From: Sphingomonadales bacterium
Lineage (GTDB): Bacteria; Pseudomonadota; Alphaproteobacteria; Sphingomonadales; Sphingomonadaceae
Direction of reading: 5' to 3'
Length of the DNA: 8,137 bases
Assembly (NCBI GenBank): GCA_028868335.1
Contig: JAGWUU010000140.1
Span: forward strand, 1 to 8,137
Of the stretch, positions 1-5,916 are shown piece by piece. Position 1 is the first letter of the stretch. The number at the start of each line of letters is the position of its first letter. The translations under genes were made by a program, and so were the position numbers. The notes below the pieces were generated by a model. That model worked only from the letters and a program-made list of their open reading frames with translations, was not told where the DNA came from and made no database searches.

Positions 1-1
1 C

Positions 2-76
2 GGCCCCTTCGTCTAGCGGTCAGGACGCGGCCCTCTCACGGCTGAAACACGGGTTCGATTCCCGTAGGGGTCACCA
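2..76 (+). tRNA. tRNA-Glu (anticodon CTC)
   Basis: Complete glutamate tRNA reading GAG codons, folded by eye into the cloverleaf. The acceptor stem pairs 2-8 with 66-72 (one G-U pair, 3-71). The D stem is around 11-14/23-26. The anticodon stem 28-32/40-44 encloses the loop CTCTCAC with anticodon CTC at 35-37. The T stem 49-53/61-65 encloses TTCGATT. Position 73 is the discriminator A, and CCA (74-76) is encoded. The sequence closely resembles bacterial tRNA-Glu genes. Its promoter lies outside the window. No terminator is visible in the 16 bp before the downstream Pho box, so some read-through toward phoR is possible. Confidence 0.97.
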
Positions 77-77
77 T

Positions 78-90
78 CTTCGTCTCGCGG
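78..90 (+). repeat. 13-bp near-copy of the tRNA-Glu D-arm region
   Basis: Positions 78-90 match positions 7-19 of the adjacent tRNA gene at 12 of 13 bases; the only difference is A15 versus C86. The copy begins two bases after the encoded CCA, 71 bp from the original, and homology stops after base 90. It could be the stub of a decayed tandem tRNA-Glu copy, or chance. It repeats the 5' part of the tRNA, not the 3' part that integrases normally duplicate, so it does not look like an att site. Confidence 0.45.
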
Positions 91-92
91 CG

Positions 93-110
93 CTGTCATC
101 GGCACGTCAC
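93..110 (+). promoter_or_regulatory. Pho box upstream of phoR
   Basis: CTGTCAT-CGGC-ACGTCAC: two 7-bp direct repeats with an 11-bp period, matching the PhoB-box pattern CTGTCAT-N4-CTGTCAT/C. The first repeat is perfect; the second has two deviations (A and C at its first two positions). It points toward phoR, ending 56 bp before the phoR ATG, a usual position for a PhoB-activated promoter. A third repeat (from 115) is not recognisable. No convincing -10 hexamer was seen between 115 and 140. This predicts that phoR is induced by its own pathway. Confidence 0.7.
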
Positions 111-166
111 ACATCACACCCAATTGGCTGTGGCTAGATGACTGCCTTCCTCCTAAAAGCCCGCGC

Positions 167-1348
167 ATGACCAACCGGCGCCCCCTCCCCTTGGCCAGCA
201 GCCTCATTGCCGTCGCCAGCGCCATCTGCGTTGCACTCGTCAGTGGCAGTTGGTGGCTCGCCCTGGCGATCCTGGTTTTGTGGCTCGGCTCGCTGCTGCT
301 TGCCGCGCCCGAGCCCGAAATAGAGGTCCCGCGGATCGACGCCGTCGAAGTTTCACGCGATGCGGTGCGCGAGACGATTGAACCGCTCGGCCAGCCGTTG
401 TTGCTGCTCGACAATGCCCGCATCGTCCTTGCCAATGCGGCAGCGCGTTCGGCTCTGGGCGCGCATATCGTCGGTCAGGACGCCCGCATAGCACTGCGTC
501 ATCCTGAAGCCATGCGCCTGCTCGACATGGACGATGGGGACAGCGTTACCATTGCCGGTTTCACGGGAGGGCGCAGCCTTTGGCAACTCACTCGTCGCCG
601 GATAGATGGCAACCGCTGGATGATTGAGCTGGCTGACCGCACCGGAGAGGCAGACGTCAGCCGCGCCCATACCGATTTCGTCGCCAATGCCAGCCATGAA
701 TTGCGCACCCCGCTCGCGGCGATCATCGGTTATACCGAGACGCTGGCGGATGGCGTCGGCGCCCCGGACCCGGCTGCGTCCAAGCGCTTTCTGGGCATCA
801 TTGATCGCGAGGCGAAGCGGATGCTGACGCTGGTTGAGGATCTGATGACCCTGAGCCATGTCGAGGCGGAAAAACACGACCGGCCTGCCGATGAAATCAA
901 TCTGGGCAATCTGGCACGACGGGTTGTTTCGGAAGTGTCCTCATTGCCCGGCAAGGATCGGGTAGCTCTTGGCGATTGCCTGGACAATGCGCTGATCGCC
1001 GCAGACGCCGGGCAACTTGAACAGTTGCTGCGTAACCTGATCGACAATGCCCTGAAATATGGCGCGCCCGACCAGCCAGTCACCGTCGAATTGCGGACGG
1101 GGGAGAAGGGTCGCGTCGTCTTGTCCGTCGTGGACCGTGGCCCCGGCATTGCACCGGAGCACCTCCCCCACCTCACGCGCCGCTTCTACCGCACCGATCC
1201 GGGCCGCAGCCGCGCGTCAGGCGGAACCGGCCTGGGCCTGGCCATCGTCAAGCATATCGTCGAACGGCACGGCGGCCAGATCGACATCGCCAGCACGCTC
1301 GGGAAAGGGACCACCGTGGCGATCGCCTTTCCCCCATTGGCTGACTGA
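167..1348 (+). CDS. phoR: Phosphate regulon sensor histidine kinase PhoR
   Basis: A 393-residue inner-membrane histidine kinase that phosphorylates, and dephosphorylates, PhoB according to phosphate supply signalled by PstSCAB-PhoU. Two adjacent membrane segments (about 9-27 and 29-47) are joined by a very short turn, so there is no periplasmic sensor domain, as in E. coli PhoR. A PAS-like region (about 70-157) follows. The HisKA H-box FVANASHELRTP places the phosphoacceptor at His177. The ATPase domain shows the N-box NLIDNALKYG (290-299), G1 box DRGPGIAP (323-330), F-box RRFYR (338-342) and G2 box GGTGLGLAI (352-360). All catalytic motifs are intact. The ATG at 167 is chosen because it keeps the first membrane segment whole; no clear Shine-Dalgarno is seen. 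A Pho box lies upstream. Identification as PhoR rather than another HisKA kinase rests on architecture plus linkage to pst-phoU-phoB. Confidence 0.93.
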   Translation: MTNRRPLPLASSLIAVASAICVALVSGSWWLALAILVLWLGSLLLAAPEPEIEVPRIDAVEVSRDAVRETIEPLGQPLLLLDNARIVLANAAARSALGAHIVGQDARIALRHPEAMRLLDMDDGDSVTIAGFTGGRSLWQLTRRRIDGNRWMIELADRTGEADVSRAHTDFVANASHELRTPLAAIIGYTETLADGVGAPDPAASKRFLGIIDREAKRMLTLVEDLMTLSHVEAEKHDRPADEINLGNLARRVVSEVSSLPGKDRVALGDCLDNALIAADAGQLEQLLRNLIDNALKYGAPDQPVTVELRTGEKGRVVLSVVDRGPGIAPEHLPHLTRRFYRTDPGRSRASGGTGLGLAIVKHIVERHGGQIDIASTLGKGTTVAIAFPPLAD

Positions 1349-1354
1349 GCGACG

Positions 1355-2023
1355 TCAGAAGCTGCCGCTGATCCCGACGGTGAAAACGTGATCCATGGTA
1401 TTCGGTCCGTTGCGCACGAATCCCGCCTGATTGAGATAGCCGAAATCGATACCGAACTTCTTGTTGAGCGGCGCCGACACTGACACTGCGTTGCGCATCC
1501 GCTCGTATCCGTCGACCTTCTGGAACGTGGTGGTGTTGAGGTTGACGAAGCTTTCGTGGGACAGGTTCAACGACGATTTGCCGACAAACGGCATGCTGGC
1601 CTTAAGGTAGGGCCGCAACCGCCAGCCGGTGCCGGTGAGTCCATCGCGCCAACGCTGTTCGGCGCGAAGCCGGGCAGAGAACTTCACCGCGCCCACCTTG
1701 GCGAAGTTATCCACCGTCACCTGTTCGCGGAAGCGATGCTCCATGACCTTGAAATCGCTGTGCAGGTAGGTGGGGTTGTGGACATAGCCAACCGCCAGGG
1801 TCACCTGCTTGCTGGGCTTGTAGTTGAGCATGGTGGTGTTCTCCAGCTCGTAGAAGCCCTTGGCATCGCTGGAACGCGCAACGAGTTCGTTCGTGATCTT
1901 GAAGTCCTTTGACAACGCAACCCCGAGATTGATGGTCTGCCAGTATTGCGTGTCATCTCCGGCAAGGGCGGGAGTGGCGAGGCACAGGACGGGCAAGGCA
2001 GCAAGAATTCGATGGATACGCAT
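1355..2023 (-). CDS. DUF2490 family outer-membrane beta-barrel-type protein, probable Pho regulon member
   Basis: A 222-residue exported protein of unknown function. Residues 1-21 form a Sec signal peptide ending ALA, with predicted cleavage before Gly22. The mature part is a run of roughly 11-12 amphipathic, aromatic-bounded strands, for example NLGVALS, FKITNELVARSS, VTLAVGYVHN, VKFSARLRAEQRW, LRPYLKAS and the final VFTVGISGSF. The C-terminal phenylalanine is typical of BAM-inserted barrels. The EHRFREQV...RLRAEQRWRDG segment (about 95-128) resembles the DUF2490 family; this is recalled, not searched. The start at 2023 is supported by the signal peptide and an upstream GAGGG about 12 nt away. 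The gene is divergent from pstS and converges on phoR with 6 bp between stops. Leftward Pho-box-like sites at 2075-2092 and 2131-2148 suggest phosphate-starvation induction. A function in phosphate or phosphorylated-solute passage is only inference. Confidence 0.85.
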   Translation of the reverse strand: MRIHRILAALPVLCLATPALAGDDTQYWQTINLGVALSKDFKITNELVARSSDAKGFYELENTTMLNYKPSKQVTLAVGYVHNPTYLHSDFKVMEHRFREQVTVDNFAKVGAVKFSARLRAEQRWRDGLTGTGWRLRPYLKASMPFVGKSSLNLSHESFVNLNTTTFQKVDGYERMRNAVSVSAPLNKKFGIDFGYLNQAGFVRNGPNTMDHVFTVGISGSF

Positions 2024-2074
2024 GACAAAGCAGTTCCCTCAAGGTTGATCTGCCGCGGCCAATAAGGCAGTTGT

Positions 2075-2092
2075 GTGACACTTCAATGACGC
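2075..2092 (-). promoter_or_regulatory. Leftward Pho box proximal to the DUF2490 gene (R1)
   Basis: On the minus strand it reads GCGTCAT-TGAA-GTGTCAC, two heptamers with an 11-bp period. They match CTGTCAT/C at 5 and 6 of 7 positions. It ends 51 bp before the DUF2490 start codon, similar to the phoR spacing. It is degenerate alone, but it is supported by its orientation, position and exact mirror pairing with the next box 3 bp away. No good -10 was found; CTTATT-like sequence around 2060-2066 is weak. Confidence 0.5.
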
Positions 2093-2095
2093 AAT

Positions 2096-2113
2096 GCGTC
2101 ACAATCCTGACAA
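2096..2113 (+). promoter_or_regulatory. Rightward upstream Pho-box-like site (F1)
   Basis: GCGTCAC-AATC-CTGACAA, two heptamers with an 11-bp period. The first has two deviations from CTGTCAC; the second has T-to-A at position 4 and A at position 7. It is the weakest of the four sites. It lies 56 bp upstream of the strong pstS-proximal box in the same orientation. Its core is almost identical, including the AATC spacer, to the inverted site at 2131-2148. It may be an auxiliary PhoB site for pstS. Confidence 0.38.
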
Positions 2114-2146
2114 TTGGGCGAATGCTGGTCGCGACAGGATTGTGAC
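2098..2146. repeat. 14-bp inverted repeat in the divergent regulatory region
   Basis: The arm 2098-2111 (GTCACAATCCTGAC) and the reverse complement of 2133-2146 (GTCACAATCCTGTC) agree at 13 of 14 bases, with 21 bp between the arms. The arms are the cores of the F1 and R2 Pho-box-like sites, including an identical AATC spacer. It is therefore best read as two oppositely oriented copies of one regulator site rather than a terminator or mobile-element end. Confidence 0.8.
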
Positions 2147-2148
2147 AT
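2131..2148 (-). promoter_or_regulatory. Leftward upstream Pho box (R2)
   Basis: On the minus strand it reads ATGTCAC-AATC-CTGTCGC, heptamers with an 11-bp period matching CTGTCAC at 6 of 7 and CTGTCAT/C at 6 of 7. It faces the DUF2490 gene, 56 bp upstream of the proximal leftward box, and sits 3 bp back-to-back with the strong rightward box. It probably acts as a distal PhoB site for the leftward promoter or stabilises PhoB on the paired module. Confidence 0.5.
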
Positions 2149-2151
2149 CAT

Positions 2152-2169
2152 CTGTCACGAAACTGTCAT
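2152..2169 (+). promoter_or_regulatory. Consensus Pho box of the pstSCAB-phoU-phoB promoter (F2)
   Basis: CTGTCAC-GAAA-CTGTCAT, two perfect heptamers exactly 11 bp apart, is the best PhoB site in the window. It ends 47 bp before the pstS ATG at 2217. In known Pho promoters this box replaces the -35 element and PhoB recruits sigma-70 polymerase. Consistent with that, no -35 is apparent. A GATAAC at 2192-2197 is a possible but poorly spaced -10 element. This box should drive all six operon genes, giving phoB positive autoregulation. Confidence 0.88.
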
Positions 2170-2216
2170 CGAATCCGGCCAGAGCGACGGCGATAACCGC
2201 GAACGAAAGAATCGCC

Positions 2217-3260
2217 ATGACCAAGAAACTGTTGACCGTCGCCTCCGTCGTTTCCGCCACCGCCCTGCTTGCTGCCTGCGGTGGTGCGCAGAATTCCTCG
2301 CGTGACCAGATTCGCGCCGTCGGCTCATCGACCGTGCTGCCATTCGCGAAGCTGGTTTCGGAAGAATTCGCCAAGTCGAACTCGGGCTTCAAGGCTCCGA
2401 TCGTGGAAGGCAACGGAACCGGCGGCGGAATGAAGCTGTTCTGCGGCGGCGTGGGCGCCCAGTTTCCCGACATCGAAGACGCTTCGCGCAGGATGAAGAA
2501 GTCGGAGTTTGACCAGTGCGCCAAGAACGGCGTCAAGGACGTCGTCGAAATCCAGGTCGGGATCGACGGCATTGCCTTCGCCAACGCCAAGCAAGGGCCG
2601 GTAATGGCCCTGACACCCACTGACGTGTACAAGGCGATCGCGGCGAACCCGTTTGGCAAGCCCAACACCGCAAAGACTTGGCACGACGTCAATCCGTCGC
2701 TGCCTGCGCAACCGATCATGGTCTATGGCCCGGCAACGATCTCTGGCACCCGCGACGCGCTCAAGGAACTGATCCTGTTCAAGGGTTGCGACAGTGATCC
2801 GGCGATGAAGGCGCTGAAGGACAGCGACAAGGACAAGCACGACAAGGTTTGCGGGGAATTGCGCACCGACGGCGCCTATGCGGACACCTCGGACAACTAC
2901 AACCTTATCGTGAAGAAGCTTGAAGCCAACGCCCAGGCGGTCGGCATCTTCGGTTTCTCGTACCTTGAATCCAACGCCGACAAGCTCAAGGGCATGACCA
3001 TGAGCGGTGTCGCGCCGAGCTACGTGACAATTGCCGACTTCAGCTATCCGGGTGCGCGTCCGCTTTATATCTACGTCAAGAAAGCGCACATCGGCGCTGT
3101 CCCCGGGCTTGGCGAATTCGTCGCAGCCTGGCCCAAGCTCTGGGGCAAGGACGGCGCGCTGTCCAAGGCTGGCATGATCGTGATGACCGACGATCTTCAG
3201 GCCAAGAATGCCAAGATCGCGGCGGACATGACGCCGCTCGACGGTTCCGCGCTCAAGTAA
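2217..3260 (+). CDS. pstS: Phosphate-binding lipoprotein of the ABC importer, PstS
   Basis: A 347-residue periplasmic-side receptor that captures phosphate and delivers it to PstCA. The N-terminus is a lipoprotein signal (MTKKLL...ALLAAC) with lipobox LAAC, so the mature protein starts at the lipidated Cys21. Phosphate-contact motifs typical of PstS include VGSSTVLPF (35-43), EGNGTGGG (64-71) and GPATISGTRDA (171-181). SRRMKKSEFD (90-99) and EIQVGIDGIAFA (111-122) are family signatures. Four further cysteines (76, 101, 191, 212) could form disulfides. The frame stays open upstream to an ATG at 2094, but that would place the Pho boxes inside the gene and bury the signal peptide, so the 2217 ATG is chosen; a weak GAAAG lies upstream. 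It is the first gene of the operon, with a consensus Pho box at 2152-2169. Confidence 0.96.
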   Translation: MTKKLLTVASVVSATALLAACGGAQNSSRDQIRAVGSSTVLPFAKLVSEEFAKSNSGFKAPIVEGNGTGGGMKLFCGGVGAQFPDIEDASRRMKKSEFDQCAKNGVKDVVEIQVGIDGIAFANAKQGPVMALTPTDVYKAIAANPFGKPNTAKTWHDVNPSLPAQPIMVYGPATISGTRDALKELILFKGCDSDPAMKALKDSDKDKHDKVCGELRTDGAYADTSDNYNLIVKKLEANAQAVGIFGFSYLESNADKLKGMTMSGVAPSYVTIADFSYPGARPLYIYVKKAHIGAVPGLGEFVAAWPKLWGKDGALSKAGMIVMTDDLQAKNAKIAADMTPLDGSALK

Positions 3261-3281
3261 ACCGGATCGGGTTATTCCGAA

Positions 3282-4673
3282 ATGTCACCCGCTATTTCGG
3301 TACTTCTGGCTCTCGCCCTGGGGTTGGCTGCCTGGCTGGCAGCCCGCGCCAGGGCCTGGACCATGCGCAAGAACTTGCGGGCTAGCGGGCGCGACCTGGC
3401 GTCGTTGCCCAACTACCATGCCTGGTATGCCGCTCTTTGGACGGCCGTACCAGCGACAGTATTCGCAACGGCGTGGGCAGCCTTGAGCCCGCGCCTTGTT
3501 GCGGCTCGCGCCCTCGCTGATCCGGCTGCTGCCGCCCTCCCCGGCTTCGGATTCCAGCGCGATGCGATCGTGGCTGAGGCGCAGGCCATTGCCTCCGGAC
3601 AGGCTGGCGTTGCGTTCAACTCCCTGGCCACGGGATTGGTGGCACCGTTCCGCGAGGCGATGCAGTTCTACGGACTGATCGGTATCGCCTTGACCCTGGT
3701 GCTGGCATTGGCCGGCGGGACATATGCGCTCGTAAGCCAAAGCGCCACGCTGAACGCACGAACCCGGGTTGAGCAGGCTTTAATGATGGGCTTGCTGGCC
3801 GCATCGCTAATCGCAATCCTGACCACATTTGGAATCCTGGCATCGCTGGCTTTCGAAACCATGCGATTCTTCCAGATCGTCAGCCCCGTGGATTTCCTGT
3901 TCGGAACCAATTGGACGCCCGATCCAATGTCCGGGGTCAGCCAGGGACTGAAGACGAATTATGGCGCGGTGCCCCTGTTCTGGGGAACGGTCTATGTCGG
4001 TGCCATCATCGCCATGATCGTGGCGATCCCGCTTGGGTTGATGAGCGCAATCTTCCTCACCCAATATGCATCGCAGCAGGTCCGCAGCATGATGAAGCCG
4101 GTGCTGGAGATATTGGCCGGCGTTCCCACGGTGGTTTACGGCTATTTCGCCGCACTGACGGTGGCTCCCGCGGTGCGTGATCTCGGTCATGCCGTGGGGA
4201 TTGCCAGTGCGTCGAGCGAAAGCGCCCTTGCCGCCGGGCTGGTGATGGGAGTGATGATCATTCCGCTGGTTTCGTCGATGGCGGATGACAGCATCGCCGC
4301 AGTGCCACAGGCAATGCGCGACGGCAGCCTGGCCATGGGGGCAACCAAAAGCGAAACGATCCGCAAGGTGCTGCTGCCGGCGGCGCTTCCGGGAATTGTC
4401 GCGGGTGTCATGCTGGCCGTGAGCCGCGCGATCGGGGAAACCATGATCGTCGTCATGGCTGCGGGCGCGATCGCCCGGCTCACCGCCAATCCATTCCAGT
4501 CGATCACGACCGTCACCTACCAGATCGTCGCGATGCTCACTGGTGAGGGCAGCTTCGATCACCCGGCGACGCTCTCGGCATTCGCCCTTGGATTTGTCCT
4601 TTTCCTCGTCACCCTGACACTGAATTTCATTGCGCTGCGTGTCGTAAAACGGTTCCGCGAAGCATATGAGTGA
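3282..4673 (+). CDS. pstC: Phosphate ABC transporter permease PstC (long form)
   Basis: An inner-membrane permease of the high-affinity phosphate importer that pairs with PstA. At 463 residues it is much longer than E. coli PstC (about 320). The extra N-terminal part (1-225) has hydrophobic segments at about 4-22, 47-68, 127-151 and 165-190, plus an Ala-rich stretch at 69-125 likely outside the membrane. This resembles the DUF3708-type N-terminal domain of many proteobacterial PstC proteins (recalled). The MetI-type permease core (about 228-455) includes LEILAGVPTVVYGYFAAL (275-292) and the EAA coupling loop at about 348-375 (GATKSETIRKVLLPAALPG), which contacts PstB. It starts 21 bp after pstS; no strong Shine-Dalgarno is visible. 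The 3' end overlaps pstA by 8 bp, suggesting translational coupling. Confidence 0.94.
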   Translation: MSPAISVLLALALGLAAWLAARARAWTMRKNLRASGRDLASLPNYHAWYAALWTAVPATVFATAWAALSPRLVAARALADPAAAALPGFGFQRDAIVAEAQAIASGQAGVAFNSLATGLVAPFREAMQFYGLIGIALTLVLALAGGTYALVSQSATLNARTRVEQALMMGLLAASLIAILTTFGILASLAFETMRFFQIVSPVDFLFGTNWTPDPMSGVSQGLKTNYGAVPLFWGTVYVGAIIAMIVAIPLGLMSAIFLTQYASQQVRSMMKPVLEILAGVPTVVYGYFAALTVAPAVRDLGHAVGIASASSESALAAGLVMGVMIIPLVSSMADDSIAAVPQAMRDGSLAMGATKSETIRKVLLPAALPGIVAGVMLAVSRAIGETMIVVMAAGAIARLTANPFQSITTVTYQIVAMLTGEGSFDHPATLSAFALGFVLFLVTLTLNFIALRVVKRFREAYE

Positions 4674-5916
4674 GTCCATGGATCCCGTTCGCGCGCAGCG
4701 TTTGGCCAGGCGGTTGAAGCAGCGCAATGCCGCCGAAACCCGCTTCAAGGTTGCCGGTTTTGTCGCGGTACTGCTGTCCGCAGTGGTTTTGGCGTCCTTG
4801 CTGTTCACGATGACGGCGAATGGGATCGGTGGATTTCGCCGCGCCGTCATGGAGATTCCGGTCGATCTCGGCGGGGGAGTGATCGCCCTTGATCCTTCCC
4901 AGCTTGTAGGCGTTCAAGCACAGGACAACCTCAAGAACGCGGGCCTTCCGCAAATCGTCGCCGATGCGGCAAACACCGCTCTTGGAAAGGATGGCGGCGC
5001 GGCAATTTCGGACGATGCCTGGCGCGACATGGCCAAGCGCATCATCGCCGATCCTGCCCTGATCGGAACGAAGTTCACGGTCGCACTTCCCGCCTCGGAT
5101 GAACTAGCCTCCGGATTGCGCGGCACAGGCCGCCCCGAGATGAACAAACTCGCGGCGCGGCTCCGCACAGAAGGCAAGCTTCATTGGGCCTTCGATCCTG
5201 GCTTCCTTGTCCGCTCGGATGCAACCAGTCCCCAACAGGTTGGTATTTGGGGAGCGCTGAAAGGCTCATTGTTCACCATGCTGGTGACGCTTGGCCTGGC
5301 ATTCCCTATTGGCGTGCTGGCTGCCGTCTATCTTGAGGAATATGCGCCGAAGAACCGCTGGACCGACATCATCGAGGTGTCGATCAACAATCTGGCTGCG
5401 GTGCCGTCGATCATCTTCGGCCTGCTTGGTCTTGCCGTGTTTCTTGCGATTTTCCCCAACTACCGGTCGGCGCCATTGATCGGCGGGATGACCCTTGCCC
5501 TGATGACCATGCCGGTAATCGTCATCTCCGGGCGAAATGCCATCAAGGCGGTCCCACCTTCGATTCGCGATGCCGCGCTGGCCATCGGCGCCAGCCGGGT
5601 GCAAACGGTATTTCACCACGTCCTTCCGCTTGCGCTGCCCGGCATCCTGACGGGCACGATCATTGGCATGGCACGCGCGTTGGGCGAAACCGCGCCCCTG
5701 CTGATGATAGGCATGCGCGCCTTCGTTGCCACGCCGCCCGAGGGCCTGACCTCGCCCGCCACGGTATTGCCCGTTCAGATCTTCCTGTGGTCGGATGAAA
5801 TCGACCGAGGTTTCGTCGAACGGACTTCTGCCGCGATCATCGTCCTGCTGCTGTTCCTTCTGGCGATGAATGGCGTGGCCATCTATCTCCGCAACCGTTT
5901 CGAGAAACGCTGGTGA
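4666..5916 (+). CDS. pstA: Phosphate ABC transporter permease PstA (long form)
   Basis: The second inner-membrane permease of the Pst importer, 416 residues versus about 296 in E. coli PstA. A basic N-terminus (RAQRLARRLKQRN, 9-21) precedes a membrane segment at about 28-50. A large, probably periplasmic domain (about 55-195) follows, matching the DUF3333 arrangement known in alphaproteobacterial PstA (recalled). The permease core (about 196-410) carries VSINNLAAVPSIIFGLLGL (238-256), the EAA loop at about 303-330 (IGASRVQTVFHHVLPLALPG) and ARALGETAPLL (336-346). The ATG at 4666 overlaps pstC by 8 bp. A second in-frame ATG at 4678, preceded by GAGTGAG, is a credible alternative start that would trim four residues. 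Confidence 0.94.
   Translation: MSESMDPVRAQRLARRLKQRNAAETRFKVAGFVAVLLSAVVLASLLFTMTANGIGGFRRAVMEIPVDLGGGVIALDPSQLVGVQAQDNLKNAGLPQIVADAANTALGKDGGAAISDDAWRDMAKRIIADPALIGTKFTVALPASDELASGLRGTGRPEMNKLAARLRTEGKLHWAFDPGFLVRSDATSPQQVGIWGALKGSLFTMLVTLGLAFPIGVLAAVYLEEYAPKNRWTDIIEVSINNLAAVPSIIFGLLGLAVFLAIFPNYRSAPLIGGMTLALMTMPVIVISGRNAIKAVPPSIRDAALAIGASRVQTVFHHVLPLALPGILTGTIIGMARALGETAPLLMIGMRAFVATPPEGLTSPATVLPVQIFLWSDEIDRGFVERTSAAIIVLLLFLLAMNGVAIYLRNRFEKRW

Noticed and set aside
2..92. tRNA-Glu as an integration site for a genomic island.
   Set aside because: The neighbouring repeat copies the 5' D-arm region, not the 3' end; no integrase is present and the adjacent genes are core Pho genes.
115..121. 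A third Pho-box heptamer following the phoR box.
   Set aside because: CACACCC does not resemble CTGTCAT/C beyond chance.
2325..3089. A 254-codon minus-strand open frame within pstS.
   Set aside because: Shadow of pstS; Arg/Val/His-rich with no family resemblance.
3261..3281. Possible mRNA-processing hairpin between pstS and pstC (CGGAT...ATTCCG).
   Set aside because: The pairing needs a bulge, is only 4-5 bp, and has no T-run; too weak to call a terminator or processing stem.
3807..4850. A 347-codon open frame on the minus strand opposite pstC/pstA.
   Set aside because: Composition is a GC-rich shadow (many His, Arg, Gln), no recognisable domain, and it lies fully antisense to well-supported permease genes.
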